Shown here one piece after another: positions 1 through 8,517 of a stretch of 64,000 nucleotides of DNA. This DNA is from an uncultured Phascolarctobacterium sp. (lineage in GTDB: Bacteria > Bacillota > Negativicutes > Acidaminococcales > Acidaminococcaceae). The position numbers and the translations under genes are program-made. The stretch is taken from positions 124,001 to 188,000 of the forward strand of contig URXU01000001.1 of assembly GCA_900552005.1 (NCBI GenBank), read 5' to 3'. Position 1 is the first letter of the stretch. Every line of letters starts with the position of its first letter. The notes beneath the pieces were generated by a model. It saw only the letters and a program-made list of their open reading frames with translations, did no database searches and was not told the origin of the DNA.

Positions 1-1
1 G

Positions 2-1936
2 ACTATGTCATCTACTATTATCATCATCAAAGCCTACGATGACCTTAAATTAAAAAATGAACGTTTTGCCTCCATCGTGCTGGGAATCTTAATTATCGAA
101 GATATTGCCGCCATTGTCATGATGGTAATGGTTTCCACTCTGGCGGCTGCCACTGCCGATATTTCCACTCTTGATTTAGCCAAAAGTATCGTCAGGTTAA
201 TTTTCTTCCTGATTCTCTGGTTTGTGCTGGGCATGTATCTCATCCCCACATTTTTTAAGAAAACAGCCAAACTGGTCAACGATGAAACTTTGATTGTTGC
301 TTCGACCGGTCTTTGCCTTGGGATGGTCGTATTGGCAACCAATATGGGTTTTTCTTCTGCTTTGGGCGCCTTCATTATGGGTTCCCTGATTGCCGAAGCT
401 CCTAACGCCGAACATATCGAACATCTTATTAAACCTTTAAAAGACCTTTTCGGCGCTATTTTCTTCGTATCGGTAGGCATGCTGGTTAATCCGTCTCTGC
501 TTGTAGAATACGCATTACCCATTTTGTGCATCATTTTAGTTACTATTTTCGGTCAGATTATTTTTTCCACTACCGGTGTACTGGCATCCGGTCAGGATTT
601 AAAAACTGCCATGCGCTGCGGCTTCAGTCTGACGCAAGTCGGTGAATTTTCTTTTATTCTTGCTTCCATGGGCAGCTCTTTAGGCCTAACCAGTGCTTTT
701 CTCTATCCTATTATCGTTGCTGTTTCCGTAACAACTACATTCACAACGCCTTTCTGCATCATGGCCGCTGAACCGGCTTATGAAATGGTTAGTAAATTAT
801 TGCCTGCTAAAGTGCTGAATCTTATTCAGCGTTACACTAATAACAGTACTGACAGTTCCAAGGAAGACGCGGACTGGCCTAAATTGCTGCGCGGCTATTT
901 TACCAAGATGATTATATTCATCACCTTACTAATAGCCATTGCCACAGGTTCAAAATTCTATCTGCTGCCCTATTTCAGCAATACGTTGAACCTGCCGCTG
1001 GCCAACATACTTGCCGGTGTGATTACACTAATTATCATGGCTCCCATCCTGCGTGCCCTGCTGCAAAACAGAGCCGGAAACGCTGAGCTTTTTTCCGTTC
1101 TCTGGCTGAAAAAACGTGCCAACCATCTGCCTCTATTGATTCTGGTCTTTTTTAAAATACTTACCTCGGCCTTTGCTCTTTATTTCGTTTTCAATACTAT
1201 TATCGGCCTCCAATCCTTCTTATCCGTCATTGCCCTGCTGGCAGTATCCTACTATATTTCTTCCTCAGACTGGCTGCTCAGCGAATATCTGCGCATTGAA
1301 TCACGTTTTCTCATTAATCTTAATGAAAAACACATGCGCCGACATCGTGAAAATACAGCTGCCGATAATCCTAACTGCTTCAATTGTTTTGATCAGGAAC
1401 TGCTGCTGTCCAGCTACAAAGTACCTGCACATTCTGATCTTGTCGGCAAATCGCTTAACCAGCTTTCCTTCCGTGAACTGTATGGCTGCAATATTCTGCA
1501 GGTAACGGCATCCCAGCATATTGTTGATATGCCTGGCGGCTCCTATGTACTGGAAAAAAATTCCCAGCTGCTGATTATAGGCACTGCGGCACAAATCAAA
1601 TTGCTGAATATGTCCATCAACAGCAATAAAATTATTTTGGAATCATTGGATTCACCCATCAGTCTGCGTGAATTCATGCTGCAAAACTCTAACAAGGAGA
1701 CGGATCATTTTCTCTCCTGCGCCATCAGTATTGATAAGCACTCCCCCGTACTTGGAAAATCTCTGAAAGATGCCAATCTGCGTTATCAGTGGCAATGTCT
1801 GGTCATCGGTCTGGAACGCGGAGCCTACATTATTACCAATCCTAATGTTTCTCTGGTATTTGAAGAAGGCGATTTATTATGGGTATTAGGCAAACAAAAA
1901 ATGATCAACACCCTGGTACGCGAGGAAATACTTTAA
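2..1936 (+). CDS. CPA2-family cation:proton antiporter (KefB/C-like), 5' end cut by the window edge
   Basis: This is a monovalent cation:proton antiporter of the CPA2 (KefB/KefC-like) family in the inner membrane. The frame is already open at the window edge. The first visible residues, around SSTIIIIKAYDDL, match the region normally about 105 residues into such proteins, so the N-terminal helices lie outside. The visible part holds roughly eight to nine membrane segments, with conserved GILIIEDIAAI and LGAFIMGSLIAE stretches. A hydrophilic C-terminal region from about residue 455 follows, resembling two RCK_C (TrkA-C) modules. I see no RCK_N nucleotide-binding domain, unlike KefC. The gene converges on pilT and they share a bidirectional terminator. 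Whether the ion is potassium or sodium cannot be told from sequence. Confidence 0.85.
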   Translation, partial: TMSSTIIIIKAYDDLKLKNERFASIVLGILIIEDIAAIVMMVMVSTLAAATADISTLDLAKSIVRLIFFLILWFVLGMYLIPTFFKKTAKLVNDETLIVASTGLCLGMVVLATNMGFSSALGAFIMGSLIAEAPNAEHIEHLIKPLKDLFGAIFFVSVGMLVNPSLLVEYALPILCIILVTIFGQIIFSTTGVLASGQDLKTAMRCGFSLTQVGEFSFILASMGSSLGLTSAFLYPIIVAVSVTTTFTTPFCIMAAEPAYEMVSKLLPAKVLNLIQRYTNNSTDSSKEDADWPKLLRGYFTKMIIFITLLIAIATGSKFYLLPYFSNTLNLPLANILAGVITLIIMAPILRALLQNRAGNAELFSVLWLKKRANHLPLLILVFFKILTSAFALYFVFNTIIGLQSFLSVIALLAVSYYISSSDWLLSEYLRIESRFLINLNEKHMRRHRENTAADNPNCFNCFDQELLLSSYKVPAHSDLVGKSLNQLSFRELYGCNILQVTASQHIVDMPGGSYVLEKNSQLLIIGTAAQIKLLNMSINSNKIILESLDSPISLREFMLQNSNKETDHFLSCAISIDKHSPVLGKSLKDANLRYQWQCLVIGLERGAYIITNPNVSLVFEEGDLLWVLGKQKMINTLVREEIL

Positions 1937-1945
1937 GTTACTCTG

Positions 1946-1982
1946 CAAAAAAGACGAAATTCATTTGAATTTCGTCTTTTTT
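1946..1982. terminator. Bidirectional intrinsic terminator between antiporter and pilT
   Basis: A perfect 12-bp stem (1951-1962 with 1967-1978) has an ATTT loop. An A-run precedes it and a T-run follows, so it can stop transcription from both convergent genes. Confidence 0.85.
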
Positions 1983-1988
1983 ATTTCG

Positions 1989-2996
1989 TCATATATTGAT
2001 TTTTCCTTCCATAGCAAGTTTTTGGATATAATCATTTTTCGTAATCATGCCATATTGTCTGCCTGTTTGAATATATGATGCAATCTGATGCATTTTACCT
2101 TCCCTGATTAAATTGCGCAGTGCAGGCGTCATCGTCATAATCTCAAAGGCCGCAACCCTGCTCAAATGTTCGGCACCCAATATTAGCTCCTGACAGGCAA
2201 TTCCCTGCAGGCACTCAGCCAGCTGAGCGCGTATCTGCTGCTGATGTTCCGGAAAAAAATCAATAATTCTATTTACAGTTGTTACGGCATCACCGGTATG
2301 CAGCGTTGACAATACAAGATGTCCTGTTTCAGCAGCCGTCAAGGCAGTAGCCACCGTCTCCGCATCACGCAGTTCGCCTACCATGATTACATCCGGATCT
2401 TCTCTTAACGCGCTGCGCAGACCTGTGGCAAAAGAAGCCGTATCAGTTCCTATTTCCCGCTGATTGATGAGGCAGCCTTTATGCTCATGTCTGTATTCAA
2501 TAGGATCTTCCAAAGTAATGATATGCAGATTTTTTTCTGCGTTAAGCTTATCAAGCAAGGCCGCTAATGTAGTAGATTTACCACTGCCTGTAGGGCCCGT
2601 TATTAAAACCAGTCCATGCCTGCAATTAATGAACCGGCAAACTGACTGAGGCAGCTGCAGTTCTTTACAAGACGGTATAACGCTGCTGATGACACGTGCC
2701 GCAATAGCTGCCTGATTGCACTGCCGGAAAACATTTATTCTGTACCTGCTGCCGTCAGGCTGCGTGTAAGCAAAATCAATTTCTCCCGCAGTTAAAAACT
2801 GCTTTTTCTGCATCGGATTCATTAAACTATCGGCCAAAGCGGCTATCTCTTCTGCCTGCAAAATATGTTCATTCAGGCGGATAAGATTTCCCAGATAACG
2901 TATTACCGGCTGGCAGCCTGCTGTAAGATGTAAATCAGACGCCCCTTTTTCTCTGGCTTTGGCAAACAATTCTGCCATCTGCTTTCTCTCAATCAT
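1989..2996 (-). CDS. pilT: Type IV pilus retraction ATPase PilT
   Basis: This is the PilT-type hexameric ATPase that powers pilus retraction at the cytoplasmic face of the pilus machine. With the ATG at 2996 it is 335 residues, close to the family norm. Walker A GPTGSGKST is at about residues 134-142, followed by the Asp box (LEDPIEYRH), a Walker B region (DVIMVGELRD) and the His box (LSTLHTGDA). Near the C-terminus ALRNLIREGK is close to the PilT hallmark AIRNLIREGK, which separates it from PilB. A GTG three bases upstream is possible, but GAGGG is better spaced (6 nt) from the ATG. The start lies within the end of pilB, so the two are translationally coupled. Confidence 0.92.
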   Translation of the reverse strand: MIERKQMAELFAKAREKGASDLHLTAGCQPVIRYLGNLIRLNEHILQAEEIAALADSLMNPMQKKQFLTAGEIDFAYTQPDGSRYRINVFRQCNQAAIAARVISSVIPSCKELQLPQSVCRFINCRHGLVLITGPTGSGKSTTLAALLDKLNAEKNLHIITLEDPIEYRHEHKGCLINQREIGTDTASFATGLRSALREDPDVIMVGELRDAETVATALTAAETGHLVLSTLHTGDAVTTVNRIIDFFPEHQQQIRAQLAECLQGIACQELILGAEHLSRVAAFEIMTMTPALRNLIREGKMHQIASYIQTGRQYGMITKNDYIQKLAMEGKINI

Positions 2997-4191
2997 CACT
3001 AACCCTCATTAATTCAGCAACTGAAGTATAACCGGCAATCACTTTTTCCATGCCGTCATGATGCAAATTCATGAACCCATCGCCCGCAGCTATCTGCAAC
3101 ACGTCATGCTCATCGGCTCCGTGCAGTATCTGCTCAACAATTCCGGGTGTTATCAAAAGTACTTCCTGAATTGCCAAACGACCTTTATAGCCCGTATGAT
3201 GACAGTATTCACAGCCAGTCCCTTTAGTTAAAATCAATGTTTGCGCAACTGGCTGCCGTAAATATGCTTTTTCCCATGTTTCCGCTTCATATTGCTGCCG
3301 GCAGTGCGGACATATTTTACGTACCAACCGCTGTCCTACCACCCCGCGTATGGCTGAAGACAGCAAGAAACCTTCCACTCCCATATCCAACAAACGCGTA
3401 ATCGCTCCGGCAGCTGTATTCGTATGCAGCGTGCTGAAAACCAAATGCCCCGTTAATGCCGCTTGTACAGCAATGTTTGCCGTTTCTGCATCACGTATTT
3501 CCCCAATCATGATAATATTAGGATCCTGTCTGATAATAGCGCGAAGGCCTCTGGCGAAGGTCAGTCCGGTTCTGTTGTTAACGGCAACCTGATTAATACC
3601 GGTAATTTTGTATTCTACCGGATCTTCAATAGTTATAATATTCTGCGTTTCCGCATTCAATTCGTTTAAAGTGGCATATAATGTTGTTGATTTACCGCTT
3701 CCCGTTGGTCCCGTTACCAAAGCAATACCATGAGCAGCAGTATAGATCTTTTTGTACCGCTCTAAATTCGCCGGTGAAAAAGATAAATTTTTCAGCGGCA
3801 ATAAAGCGCTTTCCCTGTCTAAAATACGAATCACAGCTTTTTCTCCGTTAATCACCGGCAAAACTGAAATGCGCAAATCAATTTTGCGTCCATCACAAAG
3901 CATATCCAGCCTGCCATCCTGCGGTACTCTTTTTTCAGCAATATCCATCCCACCGAGTACTTTTAGGCGGGATATCATAGCTTCGTGCTTCTCTTTAAAA
4001 ATAGTTGCTGCTGTCTGCAATAAACCATCAATACGAAAACGTATTCTGGTTGCTTTTTCTAATGGCTCCAAATGAATATCACTGGCTTGCTGCTTAACCG
4101 CTCTGTTAATCAGCTCATCAATTAATTCAGGAACCGGTTTTTCCATACCGTGATTGGTAAAATTACCGGCAGTAAAATAGTTATGAACCAA
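2989..4191 (-). CDS. pilB: Type IV pilus extension ATPase PilB/GspE family, short form
   Basis: This is an assembly ATPase of the PilB/GspE family that drives pilin polymerisation. Walker A GPTGSGKST is at about residues 161-169, with ITIEDPVEY, the Walker B region NIIMIGEIRD and FSTLHTN. A zinc tetracysteine follows (CPHC and CEYC about 45 residues later), typical of PilB/GspE and absent from PilT. At 400 residues it lacks most of the N-terminal N1/GspE_N domain of a roughly 550-residue PilB. I prefer a TTG start at 4191, because GGAGG lies 6 nt upstream. The ATG at 4212 has no good binding site and would put that GGAGG inside the gene. pilT overlaps the 3' end. Confidence 0.88.
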   Translation of the reverse strand: MVHNYFTAGNFTNHGMEKPVPELIDELINRAVKQQASDIHLEPLEKATRIRFRIDGLLQTAATIFKEKHEAMISRLKVLGGMDIAEKRVPQDGRLDMLCDGRKIDLRISVLPVINGEKAVIRILDRESALLPLKNLSFSPANLERYKKIYTAAHGIALVTGPTGSGKSTTLYATLNELNAETQNIITIEDPVEYKITGINQVAVNNRTGLTFARGLRAIIRQDPNIIMIGEIRDAETANIAVQAALTGHLVFSTLHTNTAAGAITRLLDMGVEGFLLSSAIRGVVGQRLVRKICPHCRQQYEAETWEKAYLRQPVAQTLILTKGTGCEYCHHTGYKGRLAIQEVLLITPGIVEQILHGADEHDVLQIAAGDGFMNLHHDGMEKVIAGYTSVAELMRVSDD

Positions 4192-4226
4192 AATACACCT
4201 CCAGTAAATCATCGCTAATCAGCATT

Positions 4227-4254
4227 ATTTTAGCACACTGGCTGAAGAAAACAA
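4227..4254 (-). promoter_or_regulatory. Probable sigma-70-type promoter for pilB-pilT
   Basis: TTGTTT (4249-4254), a 16-nt spacer and TAAAAT (4227-4232) with an upstream TG giving an extended -10. It lies about 36 bp ahead of the TTG start. Confidence 0.5.
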
Positions 4255-4303
4255 GACGAATTGTCATAATTTACAGATTTTTCTTTATTTTCAAAATAAT
4301 CAA

Positions 4304-4332
4304 TTGTCAAAGTCTGGCAGATGTATTAGAAT
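4304..4332 (+). promoter_or_regulatory. Sigma-70-type promoter for the PilP-like/secretin genes
   Basis: TTGTCA (4304-4309), exactly 17 nt, then TAGAAT (4327-4332). Each hexamer is 5/6 to consensus. It lies 45 bp before the start at 4378 and diverges from the pilB promoter. Confidence 0.7.
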
Positions 4333-4377
4333 AAAAACAAGGTTCTTACTTTTCCCATATAGTAAAGGAATAGCTTT

Positions 4378-4785
4378 ATGAAAACACCTGTAAATACTTC
4401 AAAATATTTTCTATTGCTTGTAATTTTATTTGGCATAGTTTTAGGTTCTTCTCCTGCCATATCCAGTTCAATAGCTCCTCAAGAGCATGCCGCTGCCTCT
4501 TCACCACCGCCCATGCTGCTGCCTGAAATAAATCCCGGCAAACTGCGCAATCCTTTTTTGGCTCCTCAGCATAAGGCTGTCATTCAGAATGCTTCTAATT
4601 TGCCCATTCTCAGAGGTATAATAAAAAGTGAAAGCCAAGCTGCCATACTGATAGACTATGACGGTACCAGCAATTTTTATGTTGCCGGCTCCCGGATAGG
4701 ACCATATACCGTTACTCAAATTACGGATAAATACGCCGTTTTACATTCACAAAATCAGCAAACTGTTCTGCATATAGAAAGGTAA
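4378..4785 (+). CDS. PilP/GspC-like periplasmic pilus assembly protein
   Basis: A 135-residue protein with one N-terminal hydrophobic anchor (about residues 10-31), a low-complexity Ser/Pro/Ala linker, then a motif around KLRNPFLAP and a small beta-rich domain ending in VLHIER. This layout matches inner-membrane lipoprotein/anchor proteins such as PilP or GspC, which bridge the inner-membrane platform to the secretin. No lipobox cysteine is visible, so it is probably membrane-anchored rather than a lipoprotein. It lies 2 nt upstream of the secretin gene and shares its promoter. The family call rests on architecture and neighbourhood more than on motif identity. Confidence 0.6.
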   Translation: MKTPVNTSKYFLLLVILFGIVLGSSPAISSSIAPQEHAAASSPPPMLLPEINPGKLRNPFLAPQHKAVIQNASNLPILRGIIKSESQAAILIDYDGTSNFYVAGSRIGPYTVTQITDKYAVLHSQNQQTVLHIER

Positions 4786-4787
4786 TC

Positions 4788-6044
4788 ATGTGCAAAAAAT
4801 TGATTCTATCTTTTTTATTGACCTGCCTGTTTACGGCCGCCAGCTATAATTATGTGCTGGCAGCTGACACTATTACTTTAAATGTCCAAAATGCAGAAAT
4901 ACGCGATGTATTGCGATCTGCCGCTGCTTTATCAGGAAAAAATATCGTTACTGACGGCAATATTAACGGACGCATCAGCATATTTGTCGAAAACCTGCCT
5001 TGGCAAACGGTACTGGATATTATTACCTGCGCTCACGGCCTTGCCTACCGTACTGTCGATGGCGTAATCATTGTAGCTGCGCAGGAAAATCTGAATAAAT
5101 ACGGCAGCAGCATTGCTGTATATAAATTAAACTATGTGCCGGCAGCGGATATTCAGGCATCGCTGAAAAATCTTTTCGGCAATGACAAAATAACGGTTGA
5201 CCAACTGAACAATACCGTTTTATTTACCGGCTCCAGCAATGAGGAACAACGCTTACGCAGCGTTCTTGCCACTTTGGATGTCCCCGCCAGACAAGTAACT
5301 TTAGAAGCAAAAATCATTGCCGTAAACAGAGAAAAGTCAGAAAACCTTGGTATTAATTGGGCCTGGGATACCATTCCCCGCACGGAGCACAATAACAATA
5401 CGGATTTTAAAAATTCAAGCAACAATAATTTTGACGGGAATTTTAAATTTTGGCATGGGTATGCTTTTAAATTCAACGCCACCCTTAATGCTCTTTTGGC
5501 TGATGGTAAGGCGAAAATCTTGGCTACTCCCAGTATCATTACCATTCCCGGCAAAACGGCCAGCATTTTCATTGGCGATCATATACCGGTACAGACAGAA
5601 AAACATGACAGCAGCGGTACCTATACGGCCACAGAATATTTGGATGCCGGCATTAAACTCACTTATACGCCGATTGTCAGCAATGACGGTAAAATGATTA
5701 CGGCCAATGTCCATACAGAGGTAAGTACACCCGTCCTAATCAGTGAAATACGCAACTATAAAATTACCAGCCGTATGGCAGACACCAACGTGCGCCTGCT
5801 AAATGGTGAAACGCTCGTTATCGGCGGATTAATGAATGAAGAAGAACAAAAGAGCATCCAAAAGATTCCCCTTTTAGCCAATATTCCTCTTTTGGGAGAA
5901 TTATTTAAAAATCGCACTACCCGTAAAACTAAAACCGAAGTTTTAATGATTTTAACACCGCACATTACGGAAGCCGGAGCTTCTCCTGCTATCTATAATG
6001 AAAAGCTGATGGCAGACACGGCAAAATCACAGCTGTTTGAATAG
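4788..6044 (+). CDS. pilQ: Type IV pilus secretin (PilQ/GspD family), compact form
   Basis: An outer-membrane secretin of 418 residues through which the pilus exits. A signal peptide covers about residues 1-25 (cleavage near VLAAD). An STN-type domain follows (TLNVQNAEIRDVLRSAA), then an N1/NolW-type domain (VYKLNYVPAADIQASL). The secretin core is ATPSIITIPG, then the closing region GETLVIGGLMNEEE and IPLLANIPLLGELF, ending VLMILTPHI. AMIN domains and most N-domains of longer PilQ proteins are missing, making it among the shorter secretins. A secretin is strong evidence that this Firmicute has an outer membrane. AAAGG precedes the ATG. Confidence 0.9.
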   Translation: MCKKLILSFLLTCLFTAASYNYVLAADTITLNVQNAEIRDVLRSAAALSGKNIVTDGNINGRISIFVENLPWQTVLDIITCAHGLAYRTVDGVIIVAAQENLNKYGSSIAVYKLNYVPAADIQASLKNLFGNDKITVDQLNNTVLFTGSSNEEQRLRSVLATLDVPARQVTLEAKIIAVNREKSENLGINWAWDTIPRTEHNNNTDFKNSSNNNFDGNFKFWHGYAFKFNATLNALLADGKAKILATPSIITIPGKTASIFIGDHIPVQTEKHDSSGTYTATEYLDAGIKLTYTPIVSNDGKMITANVHTEVSTPVLISEIRNYKITSRMADTNVRLLNGETLVIGGLMNEEEQKSIQKIPLLANIPLLGELFKNRTTRKTKTEVLMILTPHITEAGASPAIYNEKLMADTAKSQLFE

Positions 6045-6068
6045 CTGCCCGAAATTAAAATCTAAAAA

Positions 6069-6103
6069 TAAAAAAGTTCGCTGAGTTTCAGCGAACTTTT
6101 CTT
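6069..6103. terminator. Bidirectional terminator between secretin gene and thiE
   Basis: A 12-bp stem (6072-6083 with 6089-6100) with loop AGTTT, flanked by A-rich and T-rich runs. It serves the convergent genes on both sides. Confidence 0.85.
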
Positions 6104-6737
6104 ATTTTTGCTGCTGTTTATAAATATTCTGCAGTGTATGCACTGTGCCGGCAATGTCATCAGCACCTAAGATACCGCTGACGATTGCCGCTCCTCTTGC
6201 GCCTGCAGCCAGTACTTTCTGATAATTATCCGTCTGAATGCCGCCAATACCCACCACGGGCAGGTCAACACTGCCGCAAATTGCAGCTAACTGACTAAGT
6301 CCCAAAGTATCAACATCGGTCTTGGTACTGCTGCCAAATACGGCGCCACTGCCTAAATAATCTGCTCCATCTGCCTGAGCCTGCATGGCTTCTGCCACAT
6401 TATGCGCAGATACGCCGATCAATAAATCATTGCCGCAAATCTGACGTGCCACCCTGCAGGGCAGATCATCCTGCCCCAGATGCACACCATCAGCATGTAC
6501 AGCCAGAGCAATATCCAAGCGATCGTTAATAATGAGCGGCACCCGATATTTATCACACAATCTTTTTAGCTGCAAGGCCTGCTCATACATTTGCGCACTG
6601 CTGCAATTTTTGCCTCGATACTGCAACAGAGTTACTCCGCCGCGTAACGCTGCCTCCACGCAGGTCAGCAATGAACGGCCGCGCAGGCATTTTTCATCAG
6701 TTACCAGATAGATACTGTAATCAATTTGACCTGACAT
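6102..6737 (-). CDS. thiE: Thiamine-phosphate synthase
   Basis: Joins HMP-pyrophosphate with thiazole phosphate to make thiamine monophosphate. The 211-residue TIM barrel is full length for ThiE. Visible hallmarks are the QYRGK substrate site, NDRLDIAL, HLGQDD with its Mg/pyrophosphate aspartates, the VSAH strand, GAVFGSSTK and the C-terminal GIGGI phosphate-binding turn. It is the last gene of a tight thiD-thiM-thiE unit, with 1 nt between it and thiM. Together the three genes convert salvaged pyrimidine and thiazole alcohols to thiamine phosphate. Confidence 0.95.
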   Translation of the reverse strand: MSGQIDYSIYLVTDEKCLRGRSLLTCVEAALRGGVTLLQYRGKNCSSAQMYEQALQLKRLCDKYRVPLIINDRLDIALAVHADGVHLGQDDLPCRVARQICGNDLLIGVSAHNVAEAMQAQADGADYLGSGAVFGSSTKTDVDTLGLSQLAAICGSVDLPVVGIGGIQTDNYQKVLAAGARGAAIVSGILGADDIAGTVHTLQNIYKQQQK

Positions 6738-6738
6738 C

Positions 6739-7560
6739 TTAATTCTTTCTTTCCGGATTCAGATTGATAACATTCCACTTAGTAGTTACATGATAAACGC
6801 AATCCATCAATCTTACCTTAAACATACCCGGACCATCCTTTTTCTCCAGAAAATTAGCTGCCAGCTCAGCTCCCTGCCCCATAATGACGATGCCTAATGC
6901 GGCCGCTGCCAGCATGTCGTCGGTTACTGCGGCGCAGCAGGCACATAAAGTTGAAGCCATGCAGCCGCTGCCGGTAATATCTTGTAATAAAGGATGACCA
7001 TTATTTAAAACAACAGCTTGCTTGCCGTTGCTGATATTATCAATCTCACCAGTAACCGCAAATACGCAATTATATTTTTTGGCAGCCTCCTGCGCCGTTT
7101 TTAAAGCGTCTCCTTCTTCTGTAGCGCCCATATTATCTACGCCGCAGCCGTCAGCCTTACCGGATAACAGGGCAGCACATTCACTGTAATTGCCGCGGAC
7201 AATGCTGATATAACCTTTTTCCAGCAGTTTAACAGCAAAACTAAGACGCATAGAAGAGGCCATAACGCCTACCGGGTCTAAAACAACAGGTATATTTTTT
7301 TGCTTGGCTACAGCAGCAGCCTTTTCCATAGCAATCATTTTATTAAAATTCAGTGTTCCAAGATTAAGCAGCAAAGCATCTGCACCGGCAGTAATTTCTT
7401 CTACTTCTTCAGGTTCATCAGCCATGACCGGCGAAGCACCGGCTGCCAACGCTATATCGGCGCAGCTTTCTGCGGTCACATAATTGGTAATATGATGTAT
7501 TACCGGTCTTTTGGTACGCAGCGCTTCTACAATTTCTCCAAACTCAGCTTTTAAATCCAT
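6739..7560 (-). CDS. thiM: Hydroxyethylthiazole kinase
   Basis: Phosphorylates hydroxyethylthiazole for thiamine salvage. The 273-residue protein has the ThiM N-terminal signature HHITNYVT, the substrate stretch ASPVMADEPEE and a late GSGCMAS ribokinase-fold motif with its catalytic cysteine and anion hole. The ATG overlaps the thiD stop by one base (TAATG), giving translational coupling. Its presence suggests the thiazole moiety is recovered rather than made here, since no thiG, thiS or thiH is in the window. Confidence 0.95.
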   Translation of the reverse strand: MDLKAEFGEIVEALRTKRPVIHHITNYVTAESCADIALAAGASPVMADEPEEVEEITAGADALLLNLGTLNFNKMIAMEKAAAVAKQKNIPVVLDPVGVMASSMRLSFAVKLLEKGYISIVRGNYSECAALLSGKADGCGVDNMGATEEGDALKTAQEAAKKYNCVFAVTGEIDNISNGKQAVVLNNGHPLLQDITGSGCMASTLCACCAAVTDDMLAAAALGIVIMGQGAELAANFLEKKDGPGMFKVRLMDCVYHVTTKWNVINLNPERKN

Positions 7561-8363
7561 TATTCCAAAATACCAGCCTTTCTGTATAAATCGACAAAAT
7601 GATGTGTGGGGCCGCAGCCGCCGCCAATATCCAGTCCATGCGCAATAGCTTCAGTTACATATGCTTTGGAAGCCTTAACCGCTTCCGGCAAACTCATTTT
7701 CTTAGCTAAATTGGCCGCCAAGGAACTTGACAGAGTGCAGCCGGTGCCATGAGTATTCTTAGTCGCGATTCTCTCGCCGGCAAACCAGTATTGTTTTTCA
7801 CCGTCAAAGAGCAAATCATCAGCTTTATCAGCCAGATGCCCGCCTTTCACAAGTACGGCCTTGGCACCTAATTCAATTATTGCGGCAGCAGCCCGTACCA
7901 TGGCGCTTTTATCAGTTACCTGCAGTCCGGTAATAGCCTCTGTTTCCGGCAAATTTGGTGTCAGCAAGGTTGCCAGCGGCAGTAATTCTTTAATTAAGGT
8001 ACTGCAGGCCTCCGGTGCCAGCAGCGGATAACCGCTTTTAGAAATCATCACCGGGTCAACCACAATAACCGGCGGCTGATACCGGCGCAGGCACGCCGCA
8101 ATAGTTCTGATAATTTCCGGACGGGAAACCATCCCGATTTTAACTGCATCAACTCTGATATCATCAAATACCGCTTCAATCTGCGCCTGTACCACATCAC
8201 AGTCTATATCCTGCACTTTAACAACACCGCAGGTGTTCTGCGCTGTTACTGCCGTTATTACGCTCATGCCGAAAGTTCCGTGTGCCGCAAAAGTTTTCAG
8301 ATCGGCCTGAATACCGGCCCCGCCGCTGCTGTCACTGCCGGCAATCGTCAGCAAATGTTTCAT
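7560..8363 (-). CDS. thiD: Hydroxymethylpyrimidine/phosphomethylpyrimidine kinase
   Basis: Carries out the two sequential phosphorylations of HMP to HMP-PP. The 267-residue ribokinase-fold enzyme begins with the conserved TIAGSDSSGGAGIQADLK and has VTAQNT, DPVMISKSG and the catalytic region NTHGTGCTLSS. It is the promoter-proximal gene of the thiD-thiM-thiE operon. A GAGGAG site sits 9 nt before the ATG. No thiC (de novo HMP) is present. I could not recognise a TPP riboswitch in the 150 bp upstream. Confidence 0.95.
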   Translation of the reverse strand: MKHLLTIAGSDSSGGAGIQADLKTFAAHGTFGMSVITAVTAQNTCGVVKVQDIDCDVVQAQIEAVFDDIRVDAVKIGMVSRPEIIRTIAACLRRYQPPVIVVDPVMISKSGYPLLAPEACSTLIKELLPLATLLTPNLPETEAITGLQVTDKSAMVRAAAAIIELGAKAVLVKGGHLADKADDLLFDGEKQYWFAGERIATKNTHGTGCTLSSSLAANLAKKMSLPEAVKASKAYVTEAIAHGLDIGGGCGPTHHFVDLYRKAGILE

Positions 8364-8451
8364 ATTATCATGCTCCTCAGCTTCGCTTAAATCCAGATTA
8401 TTCTGCCGCTAACGCAAAGATTATTTACCCTGGCGGCATTAATCCTTAAAA

Positions 8452-8502
8452 AATCGACAAAAAAGCAGGCACAGGCTTATCTTCATAAGCACTATGCCTG
8501 CG
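8452..8502 (-). terminator. Intrinsic terminator after transketolase
   Basis: A nested inverted repeat: GCAGGCA (8465-8471) with TGCCTGC outside, GCTTAT/ATAAGC inside. It is followed on the minus strand by a T-rich run. Confidence 0.8.
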
Positions 8503-8517
8503 CCTGTACATAATATA

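Noticed and set aside
8364..8517. TPP riboswitch upstream of thiD
   Set aside because: The minus strand shows an isolated ATAATCTGGAT-like stretch. The paired CTGAGA and ACCTGATCTGG..ATGCCAGCG elements of a TPP aptamer are missing, so it does not fold as one.
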